From Paenibacillus sp. JNUCC32 (GTDB lineage: Bacteria > Bacillota > Bacilli > Paenibacillales > Paenibacillaceae), in contig NZ_CP062260.1 of NCBI RefSeq assembly GCF_014863545.1, forward strand, positions 2,852,001-2,916,000: 64,000 bases of DNA, read 5' to 3'. A program made the position numbers and the translations under genes. Below are positions 30,513 to 40,313 of the stretch, piece by piece (the first letter of the stretch is position 1; every line of letters starts with the position of its first letter). The notes under the pieces are model-generated. The model had not been told where the DNA came from, did not search any database, and worked only from the letters and a program-made list of their open reading frames with translations.

Positions 30513-32438
30513 TTACGGTGCCCGCTTGGGCAGCATTTTCACGTACTCATCGGACATTTTCATCAGCTGCAATATATAGTCGTAATCGCTGCGGTATTTT
30601 TCGAAATCCGTTACGGGCTCAAGCGTCTTCAAGGATACTGCGGTACCGTCCTCAAACCCGTCTCCCGGCACGAACAGAATGTCGTTGTTAAAGAATGATC
30701 CCGTCGGCAAATAATACCTCATTCCTATAACGTTGCGGTCCACGTTCAGCAGGTCATGCCCAAACGCGTTAAACCCCTCCTCATCAAGCGAGACGCCCAG
30801 AAGGTTTGCGACGGTAGGCAGAATATCCACCTGTCCCCCTACCTGCTCAACCACCTTCCCTTCCTTCATGCCGGGAACATGAATGATGAGCGGAATGTTA
30901 AATCGATTGACGCGCTCATGGTAAGGAATGCCCAGCGTTGACGAGATCATCTCCGCATCCGCTTCTGCCGGATTGATGCCGAAATGGTCTCCATATACGA
31001 CCAGTACCGTTTCATCCCACAGCCCGTTCTGCTTCAGGCGGTCTACCAGCGTTCCCAGCGCATAATCGGAATAGTTCACCGACTTCAGATAGTTTCCCAA
31101 ATGGGTCCCTTCCAGCTCGGCAGGCAAGGTGATCTTCGCGAATTCATCCTTTACATGGTATGGAGAATGATTGGAGACCGTGATGTAGTGGGCATAGGTA
31201 GGTTTATTCTGCTGTTGGTTCTCCAGCAGCTTGTCTACGCCGACTCGGAACAACTCTTCATCGGAAGGACCGAATTCATTGAAGTTATCATTCGTAAAAT
31301 ACGGCTTGTCGTAATAATGCTGAAAATCAAGCGCCGGGTACATCTTGCTGCGATCCCAGAACTTCACGTCATTCACGTGGAATGTGCCGGTCGCATAGCC
31401 ATGCTTGTTCAAGAGACGCGGAAGGCCCGGCAGCTCTTTATTTCCGAAACCGGTGGACATGGCAACCGTTCCTGTCGGATAGATCGAGGTATTCACCGCA
31501 AATTCGGCATCCGATGTATTGCCTTGGCCGATCTGTTGGAAGACGTGGGGGAAATACAGGCCGCCATCCGCAAGCTCGTTCATCACCGGTGTCAGTTCCT
31601 GGCCGTTCAGGGATTGACCCACCGGAAAGTTCTGCAAGGACTCCATCTGGACGATGATCAGATTTTTGCCTTTTGCAGCGCCGAAATAGTCCGGCTTATC
31701 CTTTGCTTCCTTGACGTAAGGATACGTCGCGAGCAGCTGCTGGGACCGCAGGATGGTGTCCTGCAGACTTCCCTCGGCCAGCGCACGTTTCTCCTGCGAG
31801 TTACGCACGACAGCAGACACCTGGTAGTTCATGAACCCCATTTGCTCCGCCCGCACGATTTCATTCTCGATTCCCCATTCTTTGCGAATGATCAGTCCGG
31901 ACAGAACAACCGCTACGATAAGAACAACGGTCATGGAAGTACGCCACATCAGACCAGGCCTGCGTGAGTAGGTTACGGAATATCCGGAACGAGCTCCACC
32001 GAAATGCAAGCCCCTTTGGGAGCGTGAACGTATTTTCCGGACCGCCCATATGACCAGCAGGAGCAGCAGGTCCAGGAAGAATAGAAAATGCTCCGGCTCC
32101 AGCAAAGCCGTAATGCTGGCCCGTACCTGATTTACTTGACCGATACCCGCAAGCGCGGTATACGTCGGTATGGACCCAAAATGAACGTTATAAACAGCCG
32201 ATGCAAACATGATGAAAGATAAGACGACATTTAGGATCACATAGACCGTCTTTTTCCCTCTGACCGGCAGCAGCAGTTCCAGAAAGCTAATCAGGGCGAG
32301 GAGCGACAGTGCATCGGTAAGCACCTTCCCCCATGCAATCCCATTAAACAGAAACACTCTTAGAAGGATCAGCTTGACTAAGAGCGTCAAAAAAACGAGT
32401 ACACATAATTTCAACCTTTGTTCAAGGTAGCGTTCCAT
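30513..32438 (-). CDS. Lipoteichoic acid synthase family protein (LtaS type)
   Basis: About 641 residues: five N-terminal helices (to about 200), then an extracellular alkaline-phosphatase-fold domain. Metal and catalytic motifs: KNLIIVQMESLQNFPVG (Glu), IGQGNTSDAEFAVNTSIYP (nucleophile Thr), HYITVSNHSPYHV and TVLVVYGDHFGINPAEA (Asp/His). Members polymerise or prime glycerol-phosphate of lipoteichoic acid from phosphatidylglycerol. ATG 32438 follows GAGGGAATGGG; a longer frame to 32522 overlaps the divergent epimerase region without a ribosome site. Divergent from the epimerase at 32612, and own terminator. Confidence 0.88.
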   Translation of the reverse strand: MERYLEQRLKLCVLVFLTLLVKLILLRVFLFNGIAWGKVLTDALSLLALISFLELLLPVRGKKTVYVILNVVLSFIMFASAVYNVHFGSIPTYTALAGIGQVNQVRASITALLEPEHFLFFLDLLLLLVIWAVRKIRSRSQRGLHFGGARSGYSVTYSRRPGLMWRTSMTVVLIVAVVLSGLIIRKEWGIENEIVRAEQMGFMNYQVSAVVRNSQEKRALAEGSLQDTILRSQQLLATYPYVKEAKDKPDYFGAAKGKNLIIVQMESLQNFPVGQSLNGQELTPVMNELADGGLYFPHVFQQIGQGNTSDAEFAVNTSIYPTGTVAMSTGFGNKELPGLPRLLNKHGYATGTFHVNDVKFWDRSKMYPALDFQHYYDKPYFTNDNFNEFGPSDEELFRVGVDKLLENQQQNKPTYAHYITVSNHSPYHVKDEFAKITLPAELEGTHLGNYLKSVNYSDYALGTLVDRLKQNGLWDETVLVVYGDHFGINPAEADAEMISSTLGIPYHERVNRFNIPLIIHVPGMKEGKVVEQVGGQVDILPTVANLLGVSLDEEGFNAFGHDLLNVDRNVIGMRYYLPTGSFFNNDILFVPGDGFEDGTAVSLKTLEPVTDFEKYRSDYDYILQLMKMSDEYVKMLPKRAP

Positions 32439-32611
32439 TTCCCATTCCCTCTTTTGTAAAAGTAATGTTAATTTGCAGCTTCCATTATAACAGGAATGTA
32501 AACACCGATCTAATCCGCCCATTCCTTCGCTCCCCCGTCAAGTGTCCAATGCATGATCCATCCGTACCACGTAGGATAATGCATCCCAATCAAAGGCTGG
32601 AGGGTTTATGC

Positions 32612-33553
32612 ATGAAGATGGTTGTAACCGGCGGAGCGGGCTTCATCGGCTCCCACCTGGTGAACGGACTCGTTAATCAAGGCTATGAAGTCCATGTAAT
32701 TGATAACCTGACAACCGGAGAACCAGGTCGCCTTCACAGTGAGGCGATTTTACATGTAGCTGACGTAAACAGTCAGCAGACAACGGCATACATCTCGGTG
32801 CTGAAGCCCGATGTCGTATTTCATTTAGCAGCACAGGCCGATGTGCAGCGATCGATCCAGGAACCTCGGCTTGATGCGGATACCAATGTCATGGGCACCC
32901 TAAACATACTGGACGCTTGCCGTAAGGCTGGCGTTCGTAAGATCGTGTTTGCTTCGACAGCCGGTGTGTATGGAGACCTCGAGAGATCTCAGCTAACGGA
33001 AGACGATCCGGTTAACCCGGTCTCCTTCTATGCGCTATCGAAAGTAGCAGGCGAACAATATATCCGTCTTTATCACCGCTTCTTCGGCCTGCAATACACC
33101 ATTCTTCGTTATGGAAATGTCTACGGACCGGGTCAGACCGCAAAGGGAGAAGGCGGCGTCGTGGCGGTCTTCGGCGAACGCCTGTATCAAGGCGCGCCGC
33201 TCCCAATATACGGCGATGGTCTGCAGACCCGGGATTTCATTTATGTCAAAGATGTGGTTGACGCCAACCTTGCCTCCATCCTTCATGGTGATCAGAGTGT
33301 GCTTCATGTTAGCACCGGCACCGACCATTCCGTCAATACGATCGTCGATCTCATCAGCCGGCTGCACCCAGACCGCATCGATGTCGATTATCTGCCCGCG
33401 AAGATCGGCGATATTCGGCACAGCTGCCTGAATAATGAAAAGACCCGGGAGCGGCTGAGGTGGAGTCCGTTGTTCAGCTTGGAAAAAGGCATGAAAGAAA
33501 CCTACCGTCACTGGCTTGGCACACTAGTTTCCCAAAGCGACCCTGGCAAATGA
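32612..33553 (+). CDS. NAD-dependent sugar epimerase/dehydratase, GalE-like
   Basis: A 313-residue extended short-chain dehydrogenase. The NAD-binding motif MVVTGGAGFIGSHLV opens the protein, followed by VIDNLTTG, DVVFHLAAQADVQRS, the Ser/Tyr/Lys catalytic set in IVFASTAGVYGDL and SFYALSKVAGEQY, and RYGNVYGPGQ. It should act on a nucleotide sugar such as UDP-glucose or UDP-GlcNAc for envelope polymers; the exact epimer cannot be told. ATG 32612 follows GGAGGG; an upstream in-frame ATG at 32465 has no ribosome site. It may work with the LtaS-like neighbour, but that is only context. Confidence 0.88.
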   Translation: MKMVVTGGAGFIGSHLVNGLVNQGYEVHVIDNLTTGEPGRLHSEAILHVADVNSQQTTAYISVLKPDVVFHLAAQADVQRSIQEPRLDADTNVMGTLNILDACRKAGVRKIVFASTAGVYGDLERSQLTEDDPVNPVSFYALSKVAGEQYIRLYHRFFGLQYTILRYGNVYGPGQTAKGEGGVVAVFGERLYQGAPLPIYGDGLQTRDFIYVKDVVDANLASILHGDQSVLHVSTGTDHSVNTIVDLISRLHPDRIDVDYLPAKIGDIRHSCLNNEKTRERLRWSPLFSLEKGMKETYRHWLGTLVSQSDPGK

Positions 33554-33558
33554 ACATA

Positions 33559-33600
33559 AAACAGCCGCATTCCTCGTCATTCCAAGGAATACGGCTGTTT
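33559..33600. terminator. Probable bidirectional terminator
   Basis: AAACAGCCGCATTCCT/AGGAATACGGCTGTTT, between the epimerase and the convergent azlD; best U-run on the reverse strand. Confidence 0.65.
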
Positions 33601-33655
33601 GCAAGCGTTCCGGTTAGGGCTACGATAAACATCTCATGCATAACGCTTCGTTTGG

Positions 33656-33982
33656 TCAGATCAGCAAGCGGAGCCCCACCAAGGTTAGGATCCCGACAAT
33701 GACGGTGGCAAACAGGCTTTTCGTAAGAAATGCGGTCAGAAAAGCAGGGACAGCCGCTATCAGTTCCAGTGTATGGCCCCCCGGATCCACGCGTCCGTCA
33801 CTAACGAGCAGCTCCTGCGCTAATAGCGCCGCCATGACCGCGATCGGCACATGATCCAGCCAACGGATCATCAATTCCGGAATGCGGAGCTTGCTCAGAA
33901 TCATGAGCGGCAGAACCCTTGGAATCAGGGTGACGACAGCGCATCCGATAATCAGTATGGCGATATGCCATCTTATTTCCAT
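33656..33982 (-). CDS. azlD: AzlD-type branched-chain amino acid exporter, small subunit
   Basis: A 108-residue protein with four hydrophobic segments (HIAILIIGCAVVTLIPRVLP, VPIAVMAALLAQELLV, LIAAVPAFLTAFLTKSLFAT, VIVGILTLVGLRLLI). The AzlD motif TLIPRVLPLMIL is clear. It partners with AzlC, whose gene overlaps it by ten bases, to export branched-chain amino acids or their analogues. Confidence 0.9.
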   Translation of the reverse strand: MEIRWHIAILIIGCAVVTLIPRVLPLMILSKLRIPELMIRWLDHVPIAVMAALLAQELLVSDGRVDPGGHTLELIAAVPAFLTAFLTKSLFATVIVGILTLVGLRLLI

Positions 33983-34707
33983 CGTTCGATCACCATCCCT
34001 GCTGTAGCCGCAACCATAATCGCAGCGATGACCGCTGCGCTTCCCGGCATGATCGTACTGATCGCGATTACCGAAACGGCGGCGACCATAATCACCATGA
34101 AGTCCAGTTTATACTTCTTTCGGCTGATCCATTGCAGGGCCAGCAATCCGATAAACATGCCAGGCAATGCAAAATCAAGGCCAAACTTCTCCGGCTCCGG
34201 TATCCACGCTCCGACAAGACCTCCCGCAACGTTCGCTGCACACCAGAACAGATACGCCGTAATATTCAGTCCCACCATCCACCGATAACCCAGCCTCTTC
34301 TGCTCGGCCGCCTTGGCTGCCGCCACACCAAACGTTTCGTCGGTTAGCAGGGAACCGATGAAGAAGCTTTTTCCCGAGGACAACCCTTTAAAATACGGTG
34401 CAATCGCCGCGCTTAACAGCAGATGCCTGGCATTTACGAAAAATATCGTGACAATAATGGATAAGACCGGGCTTGCGGCGGCTACCATCCCCGCGGCTAT
34501 GAACTGTCCGGAGCCCGCATAGAGCAGCAGCGAAAGGAGCGCGATCTCGAGCAGGCTGAAACCTGCGGTACGCTCGACGACGCCTGCCGCAAAACCGATG
34601 CTCAGGTATCCCAGCAGTGTTGGTATGCAATCCTTGAATCCTTGAAGATAGGAATTGGCCTGGTTTCCCTCGATATCGGCGGGAAGCCGTTCTGACTTGG
34701 TGCTCAT
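33973..34707 (-). CDS. azlC: AzlC-type branched-chain amino acid exporter, large subunit
   Basis: About 244 residues with AzlC features: FKDCIPTLLGYLSIGFAAGV, LLLYAGSGQFIAAGMVAA, NARHLLLSAAIAPYF, FFIGSLLTDETFGVAAAKA. ATG 34707 (MSTKSERLP) is preferred because a promoter (-35 TTGACA at 34774-34779, -10 CATAGT at 34751-34756) places transcription start near 34744, downstream of the longer ORF start at 34857 and the ATG at 34749. It overlaps azlD by ten bases, so the two are one operon. Confidence 0.88.
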   Translation of the reverse strand: MSTKSERLPADIEGNQANSYLQGFKDCIPTLLGYLSIGFAAGVVERTAGFSLLEIALLSLLLYAGSGQFIAAGMVAAASPVLSIIVTIFFVNARHLLLSAAIAPYFKGLSSGKSFFIGSLLTDETFGVAAAKAAEQKRLGYRWMVGLNITAYLFWCAANVAGGLVGAWIPEPEKFGLDFALPGMFIGLLALQWISRKKYKLDFMVIMVAAVSVIAISTIMPGSAAVIAAIMVAATAGMVIERWK

Positions 34708-34750
34708 CTGTGTTCGATTCCTCTCTCCCTCTACAATTCTATTTTTCATT

Positions 34751-34779
34751 ACTATGAATACTTCTTGCTGGCTTGTCAA
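34751..34779 (-). promoter_or_regulatory. Candidate azlCD promoter
   Basis: Reverse strand: -35 TTGACA (34774-34779), 17-bp spacer, -10 CATAGT (34751-34756). Confidence 0.5.
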
Positions 34780-34804
34780 CGCCAGGGATCGTTTTTTTTT
34801 CCAT

Positions 34805-34850
34805 ACAAATAAAAAAGCGTTCCGGACGTGCTGCTCATCTTCCGAAACGC
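34805..34850 (-). terminator. Terminator of the alcohol dehydrogenase gene
   Basis: Reverse strand: GCGTTTCGGA/TCCGGAACGC stem then TTTTTTATTTG. Confidence 0.85.
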
Positions 34851-34877
34851 TCCTCATTTTAATTGGATTGGCGTGGT

Positions 34878-36014
34878 CTAAGGCTTCAGGATGACTTTGA
34901 TACAGCCATCCTTCCTCTCATTGAAAATATCATAGCCAAGGGCAGCCTTCTCCATCGGAAACCGGTGGGTAATGATATCCGAAGGATCCACCGTCCCCTC
35001 TTTCAACATTTGATACAGGCGGGGCATGTAATGAATGACCGGGGCAAGACCCATTTTTAACGTAATATTGCGTTCAAACAGCTCGCCTAGCGGAAATGCA
35101 TTGTAGATAAGCCCATATACGCCCGTGAGCTGGATGGTCCCGTATTTGCGCACCATTCTCACAGCCATGCGAAAAGCCCCCAAGGAGCCTCCCTGAAGCT
35201 TCAGCATGCTGCCCAGCATCTCGATGCCAGTCCGTTTGGCATCCAGGCCCACGCAATCGATGACCACGTCGGCGCCGCCCTTGGTTATCTCAAGGATATA
35301 GTTCACGATCTCGGGTATCTTCTCGAAGTTGTAGGTTTCCACATGATTGGTGCGGCTGGCATGCGCCAGCCTGTAGTCCACATGGTCGATGGCGATGACC
35401 CGCTTCGCTCCTTTCAGCCATGCAAACTTCTGCGTTAACAATCCTATCGGGCCGCATCCGAGGACAATGACGACATCGCCGGGCTTAACTCCTCCGTTCT
35501 CCACGCTCCACATGGCGGTTGGCAGCGCATCGGACAGCATGAGCAGCTTCTCATCCTCCATTTCGGCATCCTCCGGGATGACAAAGGGCATGAAATTACC
35601 GTAAGGTACCCGCAGCAGTTCCGCCTGCGCGCCTTGAAAGCCGCCGTACGCGTCGCTGTATCCAAAAAAACCGCCGGTATCCTTGGCTTCGTTAGCATAA
35701 TCGCATTGGCTTTCCATTTGATTCTGGCAGAAGTTGCATTTGCCGCAAGACACGATAAAAGGAATGATCACCCGATCCCCCACGTTGACCTTGCTTACTT
35801 CCGGCCCTGCATCCACGACGACCCCCATCGGCTCATGGCCGATAATGTAATCATCGTTAAGATGCTTCAGCTCGCCGTTATATAAATGCAAGTCAGATCC
35901 GCAGATGGCCGTGGTGGTGACTCGAATCAAGATATCGTCGCTGTGCCGAAGAACGGCGTCTTTCATTTCCTTCACTTTGATCCGATGTCTGCCTTGATAA
36001 GTGACTGCTTTCAC
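34878..36014 (-). CDS. Zinc-dependent alcohol dehydrogenase (formaldehyde dehydrogenase-like MDR protein)
   Basis: A 378-residue medium-chain dehydrogenase. Catalytic zinc: ICGSDLHLYNG and GHEPMGVVVDAG. Structural zinc: CGKCNFCQNQMESQC. NAD site: VVIVLGCGPIGLLTQKFAWL, then RVIAIDHVDYRL. The long insert (GGFQGAQAELLRVPYGNFMP) and length match glutathione-independent formaldehyde dehydrogenase-like proteins. The start is GTG 36014 with GGGGGCG upstream. Monocistronic with a good terminator. Substrate unproven; aldehyde or polyol oxidation are both possible. Confidence 0.88.
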   Translation of the reverse strand: MKAVTYQGRHRIKVKEMKDAVLRHSDDILIRVTTTAICGSDLHLYNGELKHLNDDYIIGHEPMGVVVDAGPEVSKVNVGDRVIIPFIVSCGKCNFCQNQMESQCDYANEAKDTGGFFGYSDAYGGFQGAQAELLRVPYGNFMPFVIPEDAEMEDEKLLMLSDALPTAMWSVENGGVKPGDVVIVLGCGPIGLLTQKFAWLKGAKRVIAIDHVDYRLAHASRTNHVETYNFEKIPEIVNYILEITKGGADVVIDCVGLDAKRTGIEMLGSMLKLQGGSLGAFRMAVRMVRKYGTIQLTGVYGLIYNAFPLGELFERNITLKMGLAPVIHYMPRLYQMLKEGTVDPSDIITHRFPMEKAALGYDIFNERKDGCIKVILKP

Positions 36015-36125
36015 GCGCGCCCCCGTTCTAAGCCTTTATTCCATAATTGTAATATTTTGGCTTTTTAATGTTCAGTGTGCGCTAATTTTGCGGGAACTAG
36101 TCTATCCAGGCAAAATAATGCGGGA

Positions 36126-37061
36126 TCAGCCCAGCGCTTCAGGCTGGACGTCCACCGGCTGCTTTTTGGTTCTGCCGACCTTCAAGAACAATACCAGCCC
36201 TAACAGCACCAGCGCTCCGCCTGCGGCTTGCAGCGAATTCATCGACTCATTCAGCAGGAGAAAAGCCAGCAGACTCGCTCCAACCGGCTCTCCGAGAACG
36301 CTCATCGACACGGTGGAGGCAGTCGCATACTTCATCAGCCAATTGAATAACAGATGACCGAATACCGTGGGCACGACGGCCAACAAGGCGAATATCCCCC
36401 ACTCGCGAGCGGAATACCCGGTCAGCGGAATCTGCATGCCCACGTTATATACCGCCAATACGGCAGCAGCTACCGCAAAAACCAGCCAGCTGTACAGGAA
36501 TGACGGCAGCCTTCTGAGCAACAGTTGTCCGAGCAGCATATGGACGGCCACCGCGGCCGTCCCCAGCAAAGACATGATATCGCCGGTCAGATGTCCCTTG
36601 CTCCCGCTGAAGCCGCTGCTGCCAATGAGAAGGAACACGCCGAGAAAGGCGATGGCCATACCTCCTATGGCCGCCAGCGACGTTTTCTCCTTAAACCAGA
36701 TGTAGGCGCCGATCATGACGAATACCGGCTGAAGGGCCAGGATGATCGTAGAACTGGCTACGCTAGTCCACTTCAGGGAGCCCATCCACAACAAAAAGTG
36801 CAGGGCCAGCATCGCACCGGACAGAATCAGCAGAAGCACTTCGGAGCGCTTCAGCGATCGGATAACGGGCATGTACTTTCCCGCGAACGGCAGCATGATC
36901 AGAAACGTGATCACCAATCGGTACATGGCCTGAATGGAAACGGGACTGCCGGACCATTTTACGAAAATCGATGAAAAGGATATGGCTATAATCCCTATAA
37001 ATAACGGGATAAAAACGGGAATCGGTGCTCGGTTCGAATTCATGATGGTTAAATGATTCAC
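36126..37061 (-). CDS. EamA-family (DMT superfamily) transporter
   Basis: About 311 residues, ten helices in two EamA repeats (FIPLFIGIIAISFSSIFVKW near the start; GDIMSLLGTAAVAVHMLLGQ opening the second half; LAVVPTVFGHLLFNWLMKY and VLGEPVGASLLAFLLLNE near the end). These proteins usually export or import small metabolites. Start choice is uncertain: GTG 37061 or ATG 37043, with AAAGGTGA at 37058-37065. It is divergent from the KtrB-like gene. Confidence 0.88.
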   Translation of the reverse strand: MNHLTIMNSNRAPIPVFIPLFIGIIAISFSSIFVKWSGSPVSIQAMYRLVITFLIMLPFAGKYMPVIRSLKRSEVLLLILSGAMLALHFLLWMGSLKWTSVASSTIILALQPVFVMIGAYIWFKEKTSLAAIGGMAIAFLGVFLLIGSSGFSGSKGHLTGDIMSLLGTAAVAVHMLLGQLLLRRLPSFLYSWLVFAVAAAVLAVYNVGMQIPLTGYSAREWGIFALLAVVPTVFGHLLFNWLMKYATASTVSMSVLGEPVGASLLAFLLLNESMNSLQAAGGALVLLGLVLFLKVGRTKKQPVDVQPEALG

Positions 37062-37120
37062 CTTTCGTGTTATATTAGAGATTGATTTTAAAATTAAACT
37101 TTCGGTAAAGGATAATCGGC

Positions 37121-38473
37121 ATGAAAAAGAAAGACCTACGCAATCAAATGACGCCTCCTAAATTTCTGGCGATCGGTTTCGCATCGATCACACTGATCGG
37201 AACTTTTCTGCTTAAGCTCCCTATCGCTACCGCCGACGGGACTTCGACTCCGCTGGTAGATGCTCTCTTCACGGCAGTGTCAGCCATCAGCGTGACGGGG
37301 TTAACCGTCGTGGATACGGGCACCCACTGGTCGATGTTTGGACAAATTGTCATGCTTATGCTGGTTCAGCTTGGCGGCTTGGGGTTTATGACCTCGGCTA
37401 CCTGGATTGCATTGATGTTCAACCGCAGAATCTCGCTCCGGGAGCGGATGATCCTTCAGGAAGCGATGGGACAATACCAAATACAAGGCATCGTGGATCT
37501 CATCCGAAGAGTGCTGGTCTACACGCTGATCATAGAAGGCGCGGGCGCCTTGCTGCTGACGCTCAGGTTCTCTGCCATCATGCCGCTTTCCGATGCGGCA
37601 TACTTCGGCATATTCCAGAGCATCTCCATCTTCAACAATGCAGGCTTTGATCTCTTTGGCCAAATTCACGGCCCCTTCTCAGGGTTTGCCACCTATGTAG
37701 CGGATCCTTTTGTCAATATCATCGTGATGTTCCTGATTTTCCTTGGAGGCATCGGCTTCATCGTTATCTTTGATCTCATCGAGTATCCGAAATGCAAAAA
37801 GCTTTCGCTTCATTCCAAGGTTGTCTTGACGGTGACGTCCCTGTTAATCGTGATCGGGGCCGTCATGATCTTTATCCTGGAGCACAGCAATCCCAAAACC
37901 TTGGGGCCTCTTTCGTATCCGGTAAAGATCATGGCTTCCATATTCCAATCGATCACTCCCCGTTCGGGAGGCGTCAGCACCCTGGACATTGCGAGTCTGG
38001 AGCAATCGTCCCAGTTCTTCATGATTCTCCTGATGTTCATCGGGGCAGCCCCCGGATCGACCGGAGGCGGCATCAAGGTGACTACCTTTGCCGTGCTGAT
38101 CGGTGCCGTGGTCACGATGATTCAGGGAAAACGCGATGTGGTGCTCTATCGCAACCGCATCTCCCAAGCCCTGGTTTACCGCTCCATCACGCTGACGATT
38201 CTATCGCTGCTGCTATTGGTAGGCGCCTCGATGTTCCTGTCCGTTACGGAATCAGGCGAATTCTTAAGGATTCTGTTCGAAGCCGTATCCGCCTTCGGCA
38301 CGGCCGGGTTATCCATGGGTCTGACCACCGAGCTCTCCGGGGTTGGCAAGGTTACCATTGCCATGCTCATGTTCCTCGGCCGGCTGGGGCCGCTAACGCT
38401 TGCCTACGCGCTTAGCCGCAAGAATAACAAGGAGCTGTACCGCCATCCCGAAGGACGAATCACAATAGGATAA
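37121..38473 (+). CDS. ktrB: Potassium transporter membrane subunit, KtrB/TrkH family
   Basis: A 450-residue membrane protein with four pore-loop repeats of the Trk/Ktr family: AVSAISVTGLTVVDTG, SISIFNNAGFDLFG, SITPRSGGVSTLDI and AVSAFGTAGLSMGL. GAAPGSTGGGIKVTTFAVL is also conserved. It forms the K+ (or Na+-coupled K+) channel, gated by a KtrA-type RCK protein not encoded nearby. ATG follows AAAGGAT. Terminator at 38502-38549. Confidence 0.92.
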   Translation: MKKKDLRNQMTPPKFLAIGFASITLIGTFLLKLPIATADGTSTPLVDALFTAVSAISVTGLTVVDTGTHWSMFGQIVMLMLVQLGGLGFMTSATWIALMFNRRISLRERMILQEAMGQYQIQGIVDLIRRVLVYTLIIEGAGALLLTLRFSAIMPLSDAAYFGIFQSISIFNNAGFDLFGQIHGPFSGFATYVADPFVNIIVMFLIFLGGIGFIVIFDLIEYPKCKKLSLHSKVVLTVTSLLIVIGAVMIFILEHSNPKTLGPLSYPVKIMASIFQSITPRSGGVSTLDIASLEQSSQFFMILLMFIGAAPGSTGGGIKVTTFAVLIGAVVTMIQGKRDVVLYRNRISQALVYRSITLTILSLLLLVGASMFLSVTESGEFLRILFEAVSAFGTAGLSMGLTTELSGVGKVTIAMLMFLGRLGPLTLAYALSRKNNKELYRHPEGRITIG

Positions 38474-38501
38474 GCTATCCGGCCCGCTCATTGCCGCATG
38501 T

Positions 38502-38549
38502 AAACAAACCGTACGCCTCCATCTAAGAGAGGTGTACGGTTTGTTTCTT
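38502..38549. terminator. Bidirectional terminator
   Basis: Nearly perfect 18-bp stem (arms 38502-38519 and 38529-38546) with AAACAAACC/GGTTTGTTT ends, between two convergent genes. Confidence 0.88.
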
Positions 38550-38561
38550 AAATACGTTTCT

Positions 38562-38849
38562 TTAGTCCGCCTCTGATGCCCCGAATTCGCTGGCATCAAT
38601 GGCTGCATCCAGCAAATCGTCAAACAGCTCGTCATCGTTTTCGATCCGTTCGTCTATCTGGAGAAACTGCTCCTCGATTCCCGGCTCGCCGGCAAAGTTC
38701 AGACTGTAATCCCAATCCCGGCCGTTCTTGCTCAGGAAGGTGATCTCGTAGGATGAGGCATGTCCATCTATAGAAAATACGGTATATCCCACGAATTGAT
38801 CGGCATTATCCCGCTTCATATCCGCACGCTCGATTCGGACTTGTGACAC
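38562..38849 (-). CDS. Small acidic uncharacterised protein
   Basis: About 95 residues, no family recognised. The first 60 residues look like a small beta-rich domain (FVGYTVFSIDGHASSYEITF, DWDYSLNFAGEPG); the last 35 are very acidic (ERIENDDELFDDLLDAAIDA). GTG 38849 (MSQVRIERADMKRD) lies nine bases behind AAGGAG, so the longer frame to 38882 is unlikely. Soluble and cytoplasmic by composition. Confidence 0.65.
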   Translation of the reverse strand: MSQVRIERADMKRDNADQFVGYTVFSIDGHASSYEITFLSKNGRDWDYSLNFAGEPGIEEQFLQIDERIENDDELFDDLLDAAIDASEFGASEAD

Positions 38850-38994
38850 GTTTTCACGCTCCTTCGTTACGTTGTAAAGCACTCACAAGACTCAGTATAT
38901 CACTTTTCTTGATCGCTGATTATGGTTTTTCTTATACAGCTCGATCTAGTATAATATGGGGTGTTACATTATTAATTGCATTGGAGGGTTCCAA

Positions 38995-40227
38995 ATGTCC
39001 GATTTCAATACATACCTGGACAAATATGCCGAGTTGGCCGTAAAGGTTGGAGTCAACATACAGGAAGGGCAAACGCTGGTGGTCCATGCTCCTGTCGATT
39101 CCGCCGAGTTTACCCGCTTGATCGCTAAGAAGGCATACGAAGCGGGGGCCCGCCTCGTTAAGATCCTGTGGACCGACGAAACGATAACAAGGCTTCAATT
39201 CGAAAAAGCTGCGGATGACGTGTTTACCGAAGCGCCAAAATGGTATGCCGGAGAAATGACGGAGCTGGTCGAGAACGGGGCAGCCGTTCTGCACGTGCTG
39301 GCCGAGAACCCCGATCTGCTCAGCGGCATCGATTCCGAGCGCATCGGAAACTTCTACAAGGCGCGCGGCGAAGCATTGAAGCAATACCGTGCCTATCAGC
39401 AGTCCGACAAGTTCAGCTGGTGCCTGGTCGCAGTTCCTTCGGCTGCGTGGGCCGCAAAGGTATTCCCGGATGTTCCGGAATCCGAGCAGGTCGGCAAATT
39501 GTGGGATGCGATTTTCCACACCGTACGTGTGGACCAGGAGAACCCGGTAGAGGCCTGGAACCAACATCTCGAAGTGCTTGAAGCCAAATCCTCCGTGCTG
39601 AACGCCAAGAAATACAAGAAGCTCCACTATGTTGCGCCTGGAACCGATCTTACCATCGAGCTGCCGGAAGGGCACATTTGGGCACAAGGCGACAGCATCA
39701 ACGAACGAGGACACTCCTTCGTGGCTAACATGCCGACTGAGGAAGTCTTTACCGCTCCGCTCAAAACAGGCGTCAACGGGACCGTACATAGTACGAAGCC
39801 ATTAAGTTATGCCGGTAACATCATAAACAACTTCTCCCTTACTTTTGCAGAAGGCAAGGTGGTCAGCTTCACGGCGGAGCAAGGGTATGAGACTTTGGAG
39901 CGCCTCCTGAACATGGATGAAGGTGCACGTTACCTTGGTGAAGTGGCGCTTGTACCGCATCAATCCCCGATCTCGGAGTCGAACATCCTGTATTACAACA
40001 CGTTGTTTGACGAGAATGCCTCCAACCACCTGGCGCTCGGCAGCGCTTATGCTTTCTGTCTCGAGGGCGGCAAGGACATGAATCAGGAGCAGCTGATTCA
40101 GAGCGGCCTCAATACGAGCGTAACCCATGTCGACTTCATGATCGGCTCCGGCGACATGGATATTTACGGCGTTACGGCAGATGGCAAGGAAGAACCCGTA
40201 TTCCTGAAAGGAAACTGGGCATTTTAA
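38995..40227 (+). CDS. Aminopeptidase, M29 family (copy 1)
   Basis: A 410-residue metallo-aminopeptidase of the AmpS/PepS/AP-T type. Metal-site motifs: TIELPEGHIWAQGDSINERG, NMPTEEVFTAP, YLGEVALVPHQSPISESN, LFDENASNHLALGSAYAF and THVDFMIGSGDMDI. It releases N-terminal amino acids from peptides in the cytoplasm. ATG 38995 follows GGAGGG. It is followed 169 bases later by a close paralogue, with a separate promoter between them. Confidence 0.92.
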   Translation: MSDFNTYLDKYAELAVKVGVNIQEGQTLVVHAPVDSAEFTRLIAKKAYEAGARLVKILWTDETITRLQFEKAADDVFTEAPKWYAGEMTELVENGAAVLHVLAENPDLLSGIDSERIGNFYKARGEALKQYRAYQQSDKFSWCLVAVPSAAWAAKVFPDVPESEQVGKLWDAIFHTVRVDQENPVEAWNQHLEVLEAKSSVLNAKKYKKLHYVAPGTDLTIELPEGHIWAQGDSINERGHSFVANMPTEEVFTAPLKTGVNGTVHSTKPLSYAGNIINNFSLTFAEGKVVSFTAEQGYETLERLLNMDEGARYLGEVALVPHQSPISESNILYYNTLFDENASNHLALGSAYAFCLEGGKDMNQEQLIQSGLNTSVTHVDFMIGSGDMDIYGVTADGKEEPVFLKGNWAF

Positions 40228-40313
40228 GAATAAGTTGCAGCATTAAGCATCTATTTCTCGCGAAGTAGCTGCTTTCTTTTAACTTTTTCGGACTTTAATT
40301 GACCCGAGGTTGA